DNA of 64,000 nucleotides from Vibrio atypicus. GTDB lineage: Bacteria > Pseudomonadota > Gammaproteobacteria > Enterobacterales > Vibrionaceae. The DNA lies in assembly GCF_009811315.1 (NCBI RefSeq), contig NZ_BLID01000008.1:207571-271570 (forward strand). Reading direction: 5' to 3'. Of the stretch, positions 17,176 to 25,785 are shown piece by piece. A program made the position numbers and the translations under genes. The notes beneath the pieces were generated by a model. It saw only the letters and a list, made by a program, of their open reading frames with translations, was not told where the DNA came from and searched no databases. Every line of letters begins with the position of its first letter. Position 1 is the first letter of the stretch.

Positions 17176-17201
17176 GTTATTTCTGAGTACATTAATGGCG
17201 A

Positions 17202-17741
17202 TTAAGCCAATGCAGTGAGTTCTTCTAGAACTTCATCAGCCCATTGTATCCATGCTTGACGGATCAACAGGTTGCGGCGAAGTGTCAGGCGCTCAAGGCG
17301 TTGCTGCTTATCCAGTGTTGATGACGTAGAGTAGTAGGCGCTTTCTATTTCTTGATAGTGTGCTACAAGTTTACGAGATTCTTCAACAAGCTCTGCTAAT
17401 TGCACTCGGTATGGCGCTGATGGTTGAACAGAACAAGCCATCAATTTCGCAGAAAACTCATCACGGACGGTTGGGTGTGCAGTTGGTTGATCGAACCACT
17501 CTCCTAATGCAGTACGGCCGGCATCAGTAATAGAGTAAACTTTACGGTCAGGTTTGCCTTCTTGAGGTTCAAGGACGCAGGTTACTAGCTCATTCTGAGC
17601 CATCTTGTTGAGTTCGCGATATACTTGCTGGTGGCTTGCTTTCCAGAAGTAACCGATAGTTGCTGAAAATTCTTTGGTGATATCGTAGCCAGTTGCATCG
17701 CGTGTGCTTAGAACTGTTAGGATAACGTGTGGTAATGACAT
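17202..17741 (-). CDS. aphA: PadR-family transcriptional regulator AphA
   Basis: AphA is the low-cell-density master regulator of vibrios; in V. cholerae it activates tcpPH with AphB, and in the Harveyi clade it opposes LuxR. The 179-residue product begins MSLPHVILTVLSTRDATGYDI, the winged-helix start of PadR proteins. It continues with KASHQQVYRELNKM and EPQEGKPDRKVYSIT, then a C-terminal coiled-coil dimer domain. I choose ATG 17741, because the upstream in-frame GTG-type extension lacks family support. A long structured leader and a LuxR-like site lie upstream. Confidence 0.93.
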   Translation of the reverse strand: MSLPHVILTVLSTRDATGYDITKEFSATIGYFWKASHQQVYRELNKMAQNELVTCVLEPQEGKPDRKVYSITDAGRTALGEWFDQPTAHPTVRDEFSAKLMACSVQPSAPYRVQLAELVEESRKLVAHYQEIESAYYSTSSTLDKQQRLERLTLRRNLLIRQAWIQWADEVLEELTALA

Positions 17742-18131
17742 GTCTTCAATCCAAATGGTCAATAAACTTCAAATAAAACTGCTTAGTTCCTGTGTGCTTC
17801 TATGGCACTTATAATCAGAAAGATACCCGTGGGTATGGTTAAGCAGCGCCAACTAATATGTTGGCCATGTCACCTTAAAAGCCGTTTATCACCTAGATCG
17901 ATACACATTGGAATCGAGGAAACTACATGGTGGAATTATTATATATACATGTAGCGAACGAGTAGTATATCTAAATAATAAGCATAAAGTGGAATAGAAG
18001 GACAAAATAAACCAAAAAACTGATAATTTTCTCAATAATTAGAAAATATAGGGATATATTCTGCAGTTTGGTTCTAATTGTCCGTCTGGTGGTTTGAGTT
18101 GTTGGTAAAGTCTGTTTACTTAGATGGGAAT
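17742..18131. promoter_or_regulatory. aphA upstream regulatory region
   Basis: About 390 bases between aphA and the ppc terminator with no gene. On the aphA transcript strand there are two perfect 6-bp inverted repeats: 17823-17836 (ATACCC / GGGTAT) and 17848-17865 (GCCAAC / GTTGGC). A LuxR/HapR-like site lies at 18017-18038. In other vibrios aphA is controlled by LuxR/HapR, by its own product and by Qrr small RNAs acting on its leader. Which parts here do that is inferred. Confidence 0.6.
18017..18038. promoter_or_regulatory. LuxR/HapR-type operator upstream of aphA
   Basis: A 22-bp imperfect palindrome with half-sites CTGATAA and CTCAATAA. By my hand alignment it matches about 17 of 22 positions of the LuxR consensus as I recall it (halves TTATTGATAA and TTATCAATAA). 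It lies 276-297 bases upstream of the AphA start. Repression of aphA by LuxR/HapR is established in several vibrios. Confidence 0.6.
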
Positions 18132-18160
18132 AAAAAAAGGCTAGCGAACGCTAGCCTTAT
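18132..18160 (-). terminator. Rho-independent terminator after ppc
   Basis: A 9-bp stem AAGGCTAGC / GCTAGCCTT with a 4-base loop; the minus-strand T-run is seven long. Confidence 0.9.
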
Positions 18161-18182
18161 TAAAATAAGAGTCTGGTTGCGA

Positions 18183-20819
18183 TTAACCCGTGTTACGCAT
18201 ACCGGCCGCAATACCTGCTATGGTGACCATCAAGGCTTCTTCAAGCTCATCTGTTGAAGCATCTTCACTTTGTCGCGTGCGATAAAGCAGTTCAGCTTGC
18301 AGCATGTTCAATGGCTCAACGTAAATGTTACGTAGACGAATCGATTCAAGGCCCCATGGGTCGCTTTGCATCAAGTTCTCATTGTTCTCTACAGCCAGTA
18401 CAGCTTTGATATCTTCTTGCAGTTGAGCTCGTAGACGATCACCCAATGGCAGTAACTCTGGATCCGCTAGGCGTTCATCGTAGTAGCGAGAGATCTCAAG
18501 GTTACACTTGGTGTACACCATCTCTAACATACCTAGACGTGTCGAGAAGAATGGCCATTCACGACACATCTCTTCTAATAGCGCTTGATGACCTTTGTCG
18601 ACAGAGTATTGGATCGCTTCACCTGCACCTAACCAAGCTGGAAGTACCAAGCGGTTTTGGCTCCATGAGAAGATCCAAGGGATAGCACGTAAACTTTCTA
18701 CACCACCATTTGGGTTACGCTTCGCAGGGCGTGAACCAAGCGGTAATTTACCCAATTCCAGTTCAGGCGTTGCTTGGCGGAAGTAAGGAACGAAATCTGG
18801 TTCGCCACGTACAACGCTACGGTATGCTTCACAGCTCACCTCGGAGAGTACGTTCATCAAATCACGCCACTCTTGTTTCGGCTCTGGTGGTGGCAGTAGG
18901 TTCGCTTCCAAGATCGCACTTGCGTATAAGTTGAAGCTGTTTACGGCAACTTCTGGCAGGCCAAGCTTAAAGCGTATCATCTCACCTTGCTCGGTTACAC
19001 GTAGGCCGCCTTTCAAGCTCTTTGGTGGCTGAGAAAGTAGTGCTGCGTGTGCTGGTGCACCACCTCGACCAATCGTACCGCCTCGGCCGTGGAATAGTGT
19101 TAGCTCAACGCCTTCTTCTTCAGCGACTTTCACTAAAGATTCCATTGCGTGGTACTGCGCCCAACCTGCCGACATAACGCCAGCATCTTTTGCTGAGTCA
19201 GAATAGCCGATCATCACCATTTGGTGGTTCTGAATAAAGCCACGGTAAAGGTCGATACCCATAAGTTGCTTGATCACTGACTCTGCGTTGTTCAAATCTT
19301 CTAGCGTTTCAAACAGTGGGCAGACATCCATGCGATACGGACAGCCAGATTCTTGTAGCAGTAGGTGAACAGCCAGCACATCCGATGCGGTGCGAGCCAT
19401 TGAAATTACGTAAGCACCAAATGCTTCACGAGGTTGAGCGGCGACAATCTTACACGTATCAAGTACTTCTTTGACGGGCTCTGATGGTTCCCAATCACGC
19501 GGTAATAGAGGACGCTTTGACGCTAATTCATTAGTTAGGAAAGCAACCTTGTCTTGCTCGCTCCATTGGTCGTAATCACCGATACCAAGGTAACGAGTCA
19601 GCTCTGAAAGCACATCTGAATGGCGAGTACTTTCTTGGCGAATATCGAGGCGAACTAGGTGCACGCCGAATGCTTTGATGCGGCGTAGTGTATCGAGTAG
19701 AGAGCCGTCAGCAATGATGCCCATGCCACACTCATGCAATGACTGGTAACACGCGTAAAGAGGTTCCCAAAGCTGCTCAATTCGCTGAAGAGGCGCTTTC
19801 ACTGCCAGCTTTTGGCCGTGAATTTTAGCGTCCAGAATCTCTTTGGTTTCGTTCAGTAGTGTACGAAGTTCTTTAAGAACGGCACGGTATGGTTCGTGCT
19901 CATCTTCACCTGCCAATGCACGAATCTTGTCATTACATTTGGTCATGGAGAGTTCACTAACTAACTCATTGACATCATTGAGGTAAAGATCAGCAGCCTT
20001 CCAACGAGAAAGTAGCATCACTTCACGGGTGATCTTATGAGTCACAAACGGGTTACCGTCACGGTCTCCACCCATCCAAGAGGAGAAGTGAACTGGGCGC
20101 GCATCAATCGGTAGGCCTTCGCCTAGATAATCTTTTAGGCGGCCATCCATTTCACGTAAGAAATCTGGTACGGCTTCCCATAATGAGTTTTCAACAACCG
20201 CAAAGCCCCACTTTGCTTCATCAAGTGGCGTTGGGCGCTGTTTACGGATGGTATCTGAATGCCAGCTTTGTGCGATAAGCTGCTCAAGACGACGCTCTGT
20301 TTTCGCTCGCTCTTTTACTGATAGATCACCGAGCTCAAGTTTAGATAGGCACTCATTGATTTTAACAAGCTTGTTAATCATGGTGCGTCGGGTGATTTCA
20401 GTTGGGTGAGCGGTGAGCACTAACTCAATGTTCAGTTCACGAACCGCTTGAGCAGTATCCAGTTTGCCAATGTCATTTTGGCTCAACTTAGAGAAAAGGC
20501 TATTTAGAGCATCTGGTTCACAGACATGAGCATCACAATGACGAGAAATTGTGTGGTACTGCTCTGCCATATTGGTCAGGTTGAGGAATTGGTTGAATGC
20601 GTGAGCAACAGGGGTAAGCTGCTCATTCGGTAGATTTTTGATTTCCTCAATCAGGCTTTCTCTGTCTGCTTGATTTCCTGCTAGGGCGGACTTAGAAAGT
20701 TTACGAATCGTTTCGACTTTCTCTAGTAGTTCCTCACCATGCGCATCCTTGATGGTGTTGCCTAACAAGTGTCCGAGCATGCTTACATTGCTTCGGAGAG
20801 CAGAGTATTTCTCATTCAT
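18183..20819 (-). CDS. ppc: Phosphoenolpyruvate carboxylase
   Basis: Carboxylates PEP to oxaloacetate, the main anaplerotic reaction of the TCA cycle. The 878-residue product matches E. coli Ppc (883) from MNEKYSALRSNVSMLG to the C-terminal MRNTG. Active-site segments are LVLTAHPTEITRR, SWMGGDRDGNP, GYSDSAKDAG and FHGRGGTIGRGG. The start MNEKYS is five bases behind AGGA; an ATG two codons earlier is also possible. It is a single-gene unit. Confidence 0.97.
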   Translation of the reverse strand: MNEKYSALRSNVSMLGHLLGNTIKDAHGEELLEKVETIRKLSKSALAGNQADRESLIEEIKNLPNEQLTPVAHAFNQFLNLTNMAEQYHTISRHCDAHVCEPDALNSLFSKLSQNDIGKLDTAQAVRELNIELVLTAHPTEITRRTMINKLVKINECLSKLELGDLSVKERAKTERRLEQLIAQSWHSDTIRKQRPTPLDEAKWGFAVVENSLWEAVPDFLREMDGRLKDYLGEGLPIDARPVHFSSWMGGDRDGNPFVTHKITREVMLLSRWKAADLYLNDVNELVSELSMTKCNDKIRALAGEDEHEPYRAVLKELRTLLNETKEILDAKIHGQKLAVKAPLQRIEQLWEPLYACYQSLHECGMGIIADGSLLDTLRRIKAFGVHLVRLDIRQESTRHSDVLSELTRYLGIGDYDQWSEQDKVAFLTNELASKRPLLPRDWEPSEPVKEVLDTCKIVAAQPREAFGAYVISMARTASDVLAVHLLLQESGCPYRMDVCPLFETLEDLNNAESVIKQLMGIDLYRGFIQNHQMVMIGYSDSAKDAGVMSAGWAQYHAMESLVKVAEEEGVELTLFHGRGGTIGRGGAPAHAALLSQPPKSLKGGLRVTEQGEMIRFKLGLPEVAVNSFNLYASAILEANLLPPPEPKQEWRDLMNVLSEVSCEAYRSVVRGEPDFVPYFRQATPELELGKLPLGSRPAKRNPNGGVESLRAIPWIFSWSQNRLVLPAWLGAGEAIQYSVDKGHQALLEEMCREWPFFSTRLGMLEMVYTKCNLEISRYYDERLADPELLPLGDRLRAQLQEDIKAVLAVENNENLMQSDPWGLESIRLRNIYVEPLNMLQAELLYRTRQSEDASTDELEEALMVTIAGIAAGMRNTG

Positions 20820-21046
20820 TGTCATCCTGCCTTGTAAAAAAATTACATCCAATGTTCTTTTGTTCAACAGACAATCTAGCTAAAAATGCTGCCCGGAGTC
20901 AATTAACGCATGCAAAGTTTGCAAATATTGTGCAAAGGAATGTAAAGCTATTTTCGTTATGTGATTGACTAATTATGTTGAAACTTTATTACAGAATGGG
21001 ACTGGTAGGTCGGTTTTTCCTGTTAGAGGTGGAGTCTCTATATTCA

Positions 21047-21080
21047 AAAAGGGTTGGCGTACGACACCAACCCTTTTCAC
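21047..21080. terminator. Rho-independent terminator after argE
   Basis: An 11-bp stem AAAAGGGTTGG / CCAACCCTTTT with a 9-base loop. Flanking A and T runs make it functional at least on the minus strand. Confidence 0.85.
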
Positions 21081-21093
21081 AGATAACTAGGCA

Positions 21094-22230
21094 CTAAAAA
21101 CAATACTTATGCATTGCCTTCGACAAGATATTGATTGTCGGGTCGATAAATTCAAATGCCAAGAACTCATCAGGTTGGTGTGCTTGATCTATTGAGCCAG
21201 GGCCAAGAACAAGCGTTGGGCAGAGTTCTTGTATGAATGGCGCTTCTGTACAGTAGTTGACGGTTTGTGAGTCGATACCACAAATCTCTTCTACCCCACC
21301 AATGAATGGGTGGTCATGTTGGCACTCATATCCTGGGATTGGCTCATGCAGTGGCGTAATTTCAATTCGGCCTGGCCATTTGGCTTCCACTTCGTTGAGC
21401 GCTCCACGTAACATATTGTCCAAACCATCTAAGCTAATGCCAGGCAGTGGGCGCACATCATAATGAAGCTCACAGCAACCACAGATGCGGTTTGCACTGT
21501 CACCGCCATGAATATGACCAAGGTTGAGGGTTGGACTTGGGATCGCAAATCCAGGGTGGTGATATTCCTTAATAAGTTTGTCACGAAGCTGCATTAACGC
21601 AAACAGCACCTCATGCATGATCTCGATTGCATTCACGCCAAGAGCTGGATCGGAAGAGTGCCCTGATTTACCTGTTACACGCACTGCATTGGCAACATGA
21701 CCTTTGTGGCCGCGAATCGGTACTAGGCTAGTCGGTTCACCAATAATGCAGTAGTCCGGTTTAAAGGGAGCGTTTTCAGTAAAGTGACGTGCACCCAGCA
21801 TGGTGGTTTCTTCATCACAGGTCGCAAGTATATAAAGCGGCTTGGTCTGTTTACTCCAGTCTACTTTCTTTACTGCTTCAATAATAAAGGCAAAAAAACC
21901 TTTCATATCCGCCGTACCTAGACCATAGAAGCGGTTGTTTGCTTCAGTCAGAGCGTGTGGGTCAAAGTTCCATCGTCCCTCATCAAATGGAACAGTATCA
22001 CTGTGACCTGCAAGTAACAGCCCGCCTTCGCCACTGCCTTTTTTGGCGATTAGATTAAATTTGTTTGGTTCGACTTCGGTGACTTCGACACTAAAGCCGA
22101 CATCCTTTAACCAGCCTGCCAGCTTTTCAATCACTTGTGCGTTACCTTCATCCCAACTCGGGTCAGTTGAGCTGATCGATGAGGTAGAAATTAGGCCTTG
22201 ATAGACCTCTTTAAAACTCGGTAATTGCAT
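21094..22230 (-). CDS. argE: Acetylornithine deacetylase ArgE
   Basis: Removes acetyl from N2-acetylornithine in the linear arginine pathway. The 378-residue M20 metallopeptidase-family product shows metal-binding segments LLAGHSDTVPFDEG, GLGTADMKGF, DEETTMLGA and GEPTSLVPIRGHKG, plus the dimerisation-domain motif GKSGHSSDP. The start ATG 22230 gives the conserved MQLPSFKEVY N-terminus. It is divergent from argC across a region with ARG boxes, as in E. coli. Confidence 0.96.
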   Translation of the reverse strand: MQLPSFKEVYQGLISTSSISSTDPSWDEGNAQVIEKLAGWLKDVGFSVEVTEVEPNKFNLIAKKGSGEGGLLLAGHSDTVPFDEGRWNFDPHALTEANNRFYGLGTADMKGFFAFIIEAVKKVDWSKQTKPLYILATCDEETTMLGARHFTENAPFKPDYCIIGEPTSLVPIRGHKGHVANAVRVTGKSGHSSDPALGVNAIEIMHEVLFALMQLRDKLIKEYHHPGFAIPSPTLNLGHIHGGDSANRICGCCELHYDVRPLPGISLDGLDNMLRGALNEVEAKWPGRIEITPLHEPIPGYECQHDHPFIGGVEEICGIDSQTVNYCTEAPFIQELCPTLVLGPGSIDQAHQPDEFLAFEFIDPTINILSKAMHKYCF

Positions 22231-22275
22231 ATTTAGTTTGCTTTCCCTGTTGACATAAATCAATTTAGAAGGTAA

Positions 22276-22314
22276 AACACATAATAAATCACTTTTAATG
22301 AATAAAAAACCGAT
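22276..22314. promoter_or_regulatory. Tandem ARG boxes between argE and argC
   Basis: Two degenerate 18-bp ARG boxes at 22276-22293 and 22297-22314, separated by exactly 3 bp. The first keeps the right half (AATCA) and the second the left half (TGAAT). Tandem boxes 21 bp centre to centre are the known ArgR hexamer target. They lie between divergent argE and argC and could repress both. Confidence 0.5.
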
Positions 22315-22383
22315 AAAAGCGATGTTTTTGTAAATTTGTAGTCACTCTTTGAGCGGCTGATTTAAAAGAAAATGGATGTCGAA

Positions 22384-23388
22384 ATGCTTAAAACCACAAT
22401 CATTGGCGCAAGCGGTTATACCGGAGCTGAACTCGCACTAATGGTGCACAAACACCCAGAGCTTACGCTAACAGGTTTATATGTATCCGCCAATAGTGTT
22501 GATGCGGGTAAAAGCATTTCTGATTTGCACCGTAAGCTAAAAGGAATAATTGACGAGCCTGTTCAACCACTTAAGGATGTTGAACAGGTAGCGAAGGCTG
22601 CTGATGTGATTTTTTTAGCCACTGCTCATGAGGTGAGTCATGACTTAGCTGCTCAGTTTTTAGAGCAAGGGTGTCAGGTCTTTGATCTCTCTGGTGCTTT
22701 CAGAGTGAAGAAAGAAGGTTTCTACACGGAGTTTTACGGTTTTGAGCATAAATATGAAGCTTTACTAGATAACTCTTCATACGGCTTAGCGGAGTGGAAT
22801 GCATCTGAAATAAAGCAAAGCCAACTTGTAGCGGTTCCTGGCTGTTACCCAACGGCATCGCAATTGGCAATTAAGCCTTTACTAGCAGCCAAGCTTTTAG
22901 ATACGACCCAATGGCCTGTGATTAACGCGACCAGTGGTGTTTCTGGCGCCGGAAGAAAGGCGTCGATGACTAACAGTTTTTGCGAAGTAAGCATGCAGCC
23001 ATATGGTGTGTTTAATCATCGTCATCAGCCAGAAATTGCCAGTCATCTCGGCTGTGATGTCATCTTTACGCCACACCTAGGTAACTTTAAGCGTGGCATT
23101 CTGGCGACGATTACCATGAAGCTAGCCTCAGGTGTAACAGAACAACAAGTCTCAGCGGCTTTTGAATCGGTTTATCAAGATAAGCCTGCTGTGCGCCTAT
23201 TAGAGTCGGTCTTGCCATCGATTCAAAATGTAGAGAATACACCTTTCTGCGATATTGGCTGGAAGGTTCAAGGTGAGCACATCATCGTAGTGTCTGCGAT
23301 TGATAACTTACTTAAAGGAGCATCAAGTCAAGCGATGCAATGTTTAAACATCCACTACGGATTTCCAGAGTTAACTGCCCTTGTTTAA
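22384..23388 (+). CDS. argC: N-acetyl-gamma-glutamyl-phosphate reductase ArgC
   Basis: Reduces N-acetylglutamyl phosphate to the semialdehyde. The 334-residue product starts MLKTTIIGASGYTGAEL (NADP-binding loop), carries the catalytic cysteine in VAVPGCYPTA, and has the HRHQPEIA segment and the LKGASSQA C-terminal signature. ATG 22384 aligns with the E. coli start; ATG 22372 would add four residues. It is the first gene of argCBG. Confidence 0.96.
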   Translation: MLKTTIIGASGYTGAELALMVHKHPELTLTGLYVSANSVDAGKSISDLHRKLKGIIDEPVQPLKDVEQVAKAADVIFLATAHEVSHDLAAQFLEQGCQVFDLSGAFRVKKEGFYTEFYGFEHKYEALLDNSSYGLAEWNASEIKQSQLVAVPGCYPTASQLAIKPLLAAKLLDTTQWPVINATSGVSGAGRKASMTNSFCEVSMQPYGVFNHRHQPEIASHLGCDVIFTPHLGNFKRGILATITMKLASGVTEQQVSAAFESVYQDKPAVRLLESVLPSIQNVENTPFCDIGWKVQGEHIIVVSAIDNLLKGASSQAMQCLNIHYGFPELTALV

Positions 23389-23424
23389 ACAAGCGTGTTT
23401 AAGTGAAGAGGTAAGGGAAAAGTA

Positions 23425-24219
23425 ATGACAGATAACAAACAAACTCCATTAGTGATCAAATTAGGCGGTGCCGCACTGTCTTGTACTGAGACTCTTAGCC
23501 AGGTCTTTAGCGCAATTGCTAACTACCAAAAGCAAGCTCAGCGACGAATTGTGATCGTCCACGGAGGAGGTTATCTGGTGGACGATCTAATGGCTCAACT
23601 TCAACTGAAAACAGTGAAGAAGGATGGCCTACGTGTGACCCCTTACGAGCAGATCCCTGTGATTGCGGGGGCGTTAGCTGGAACGGCGAACAAAATGTTG
23701 CAAGGTCAAGCAATCAAAGATGGTTTGAATGCTGTCGGTCTTAGCTTAGCGGATGGCGGCTTATGCCAAGTTGAAGAACTAGACCCAGAGTTAGGCGCGG
23801 TGGGCAAAGCAACGCCAGGTAACTCTGAAGTTCTGCAAGCTATCTTAGCGGCTGACGCGCTGCCAATCATTAGCTCAATCGGTTTAACCGCGCAAGGGCA
23901 ATTGATGAACGTCAATGCAGACCAAGCAGCAGTAGCGGTAGCGGGTGCTTTAGATGCGGAATTGGTGCTGTTATCAGACGTGAGTGGCGTGTTAGACGGC
24001 AAAGGACATCTGATTAAAAGCCTTAATGAGCAAGAAGCGAAAAGCCTGATCCAAGGCCACGTCATCACTGACGGAATGATTGTCAAGGTAAATGCGGCAC
24101 TTGAAGCAGCCAATGACCTAGGTCGACCAATTGAAGTGGCGACATGGCGTTACCCAGACAAGCTGGTGGAGTTGTTCGCAGGTAAAAGCATTGGAACCCA
24201 GTTCCTACCAAAGCAGTAA
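23425..24219 (+). CDS. argB: Acetylglutamate kinase ArgB
   Basis: Phosphorylates N-acetylglutamate, the second step of arginine synthesis. The 264-residue amino-acid-kinase-fold product has the nucleotide-binding segments VIKLGGAALS and IVHGGGYLVDDL, the NVNADQAAVAVAGAL stretch and the DVSGVLDGKG loop. It is short, like the arginine-insensitive dimeric E. coli enzyme, with no N-terminal extension of the feedback-inhibited hexameric type. It lies 36 bases behind argC. Confidence 0.96.
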   Translation: MTDNKQTPLVIKLGGAALSCTETLSQVFSAIANYQKQAQRRIVIVHGGGYLVDDLMAQLQLKTVKKDGLRVTPYEQIPVIAGALAGTANKMLQGQAIKDGLNAVGLSLADGGLCQVEELDPELGAVGKATPGNSEVLQAILAADALPIISSIGLTAQGQLMNVNADQAAVAVAGALDAELVLLSDVSGVLDGKGHLIKSLNEQEAKSLIQGHVITDGMIVKVNAALEAANDLGRPIEVATWRYPDKLVELFAGKSIGTQFLPKQ

Positions 24220-24324
24220 TAAAGAATTGATTGTGATGCACTGAGCATCACGATAGACGGAATAACTAGGATGTAACCCGTAGCACTGACCGCCAAGCGC
24301 AGCGCCGGGATTTGGAGAAAGAAA

Positions 24325-25539
24325 ATGAGCAAAGTTCAAGTAAATAAAGTAGTTGTCGCATACTCTGGCGGTCTAGATACATCAGTAATCATTCCATGGT
24401 TAAAAGAAAACTATGATTGTGAAGTAGTGGCATTCGTTGCTGATGTTGGCCAAGGTGAAGAAGAACTAGAAGGTATTGAGGCAAAAGCGAAAGCGTCTGG
24501 TGCATCTGAATGTTACATCGCTGACCTTAAAGAAGAGATGGTGGCAGATTACATCTACCCAACGCTGAAAACAGGTGCTTACTACGAAGGCAAATACCTG
24601 CTAGGTACGTCAATGGCACGTCCTATCATTGCCAAAGCACAGGTTGAAGTAGCGCGTAAAGTGGGGGCTGATGCTCTTTGTCATGGTTGTACAGGTAAAG
24701 GTAATGACCAAGTACGTTTCGAAGGTGCTTTTGCGGCTCTAGCACCAGACCTACATGTGATTGCGCCATGGCGTGAGTGGGATCTAGTGAGTCGTGAAGA
24801 GTGTCTAGATTACCTTGCTGAGCGTAACATTCCATGTACCGCTTCACTAACTAAGATCTACTCGCGTGATGCAAACGCATGGCACATTTCAACGGAAGGT
24901 GGCGTGCTAGAAGATACTTGGAATGCACCTAATGAAGATTGCTGGGCTTGGACGGTTGATCCAGAACAAGCTCCAAATGAAGCGGAAACCGTCACTCTGC
25001 AAGTAGAGAAAGGTGAAGTGGTTGGTGTTGATGGTGAAGCAATGACACCATACAACGCGCTAGTGTACCTGAACGAGAAAGGCGCTAAGCACGGTATTGG
25101 CCGTATCGATATCGTAGAAAACCGTTTGGTTGGTATGAAGTCTCGTGGTTGTTACGAAACTCCGGGTGGTACCATCATGATGGAAGCACTACGTGCAGTA
25201 GAGCAACTAGTATTGGATAAAACAGCCTTTGAGTTCCGTGAAGAGCTTGGCGTAAAAGCATCTCACCTAGTTTATGATGGTCGTTGGTTTACGCCACTAT
25301 GTAAATCTATCTTGGCGGCTTCAGAGGAGCTGGCTCAAGATGTGAATGGTGAAGTTGTGGTTAAGCTTTATAAGGGCCAAGCTACTGTGACGCAAAAACG
25401 CTCAGAAAACAGTTTGTACTGTGAACAGTTTGCGACCTTCGGTGAAGATGAAGTGTATGATCAAAGCCATGCAGAAGGCTTTATCCGTCTTTACTCACTA
25501 TCAAGCCGTATCCGTGCATTAAACAGTCAGAAAAAGTAA
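24325..25539 (+). CDS. argG: Argininosuccinate synthase ArgG
   Basis: Condenses citrulline and aspartate with ATP. The 404-residue product has the PP-loop motif VVAYSGGLDTSV, the citrulline/aspartate segment HGCTGKGNDQVRFE and the YSRDANAWHISTEGG motif. It belongs to the typical bacterial short form; E. coli ArgG is of the longer, divergent type. A 105-base gap behind argB contains a perfect 7-bp hairpin (24233-24251), GTGATGC/GCATCAC. Confidence 0.96.
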   Translation: MSKVQVNKVVVAYSGGLDTSVIIPWLKENYDCEVVAFVADVGQGEEELEGIEAKAKASGASECYIADLKEEMVADYIYPTLKTGAYYEGKYLLGTSMARPIIAKAQVEVARKVGADALCHGCTGKGNDQVRFEGAFAALAPDLHVIAPWREWDLVSREECLDYLAERNIPCTASLTKIYSRDANAWHISTEGGVLEDTWNAPNEDCWAWTVDPEQAPNEAETVTLQVEKGEVVGVDGEAMTPYNALVYLNEKGAKHGIGRIDIVENRLVGMKSRGCYETPGGTIMMEALRAVEQLVLDKTAFEFREELGVKASHLVYDGRWFTPLCKSILAASEELAQDVNGEVVVKLYKGQATVTQKRSENSLYCEQFATFGEDEVYDQSHAEGFIRLYSLSSRIRALNSQKK

Positions 25540-25559
25540 TCACTTTATTCTATGAATTC

Positions 25560-25592
25560 AAAAGCCCACTTGCTTGCAGGTGGGCTTTCTTG
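25560..25592 (+). terminator. Rho-independent terminator after argG
   Basis: Stem AAAGCCCAC(TT) / GTGGGCTTT with a short loop, followed by a T-rich stretch. argH is therefore expected to have its own promoter. Confidence 0.85.
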
Positions 25593-25627
25593 TTATTGGA
25601 GCAAAGAATCTTGATTGATAAAATCCC

Positions 25628-25666
25628 GCTGAATAAATATGTAAAAATAGTGAATTAATACTTTAT
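25628..25666 (+). promoter_or_regulatory. Tandem ARG boxes upstream of argH
   Basis: GCTGAATAAATATGTAAA (25628-25645) and AGTGAATTAATACTTTAT (25649-25666) both keep the TGAAT half of the ARG box consensus and are separated by 3 bp, the canonical ArgR arrangement. A third near-palindrome, TGAATTCAATTCA, lies at about 25709-25721 and is one base short of the consensus. Repression of argH(A) by ArgR with arginine is the likely effect. Confidence 0.65.
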
Positions 25667-25785
25667 TTTTGTTCTGTTTTGCCGTAAGTTTGAACCATCA
25701 TAAAATACTGAATTCAATTCAGAGTCAATCAAAGCAATATAGCTACTAGCATGTTTAGTGAGCACAGGTAATCAGGAGATACGCA

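Noticed and set aside
22261..22330. AT-rich stretch between argE and argC as a replication or IHF site
   Set aside because: It is better explained by the ARG boxes and promoters; no other motif was convincing.
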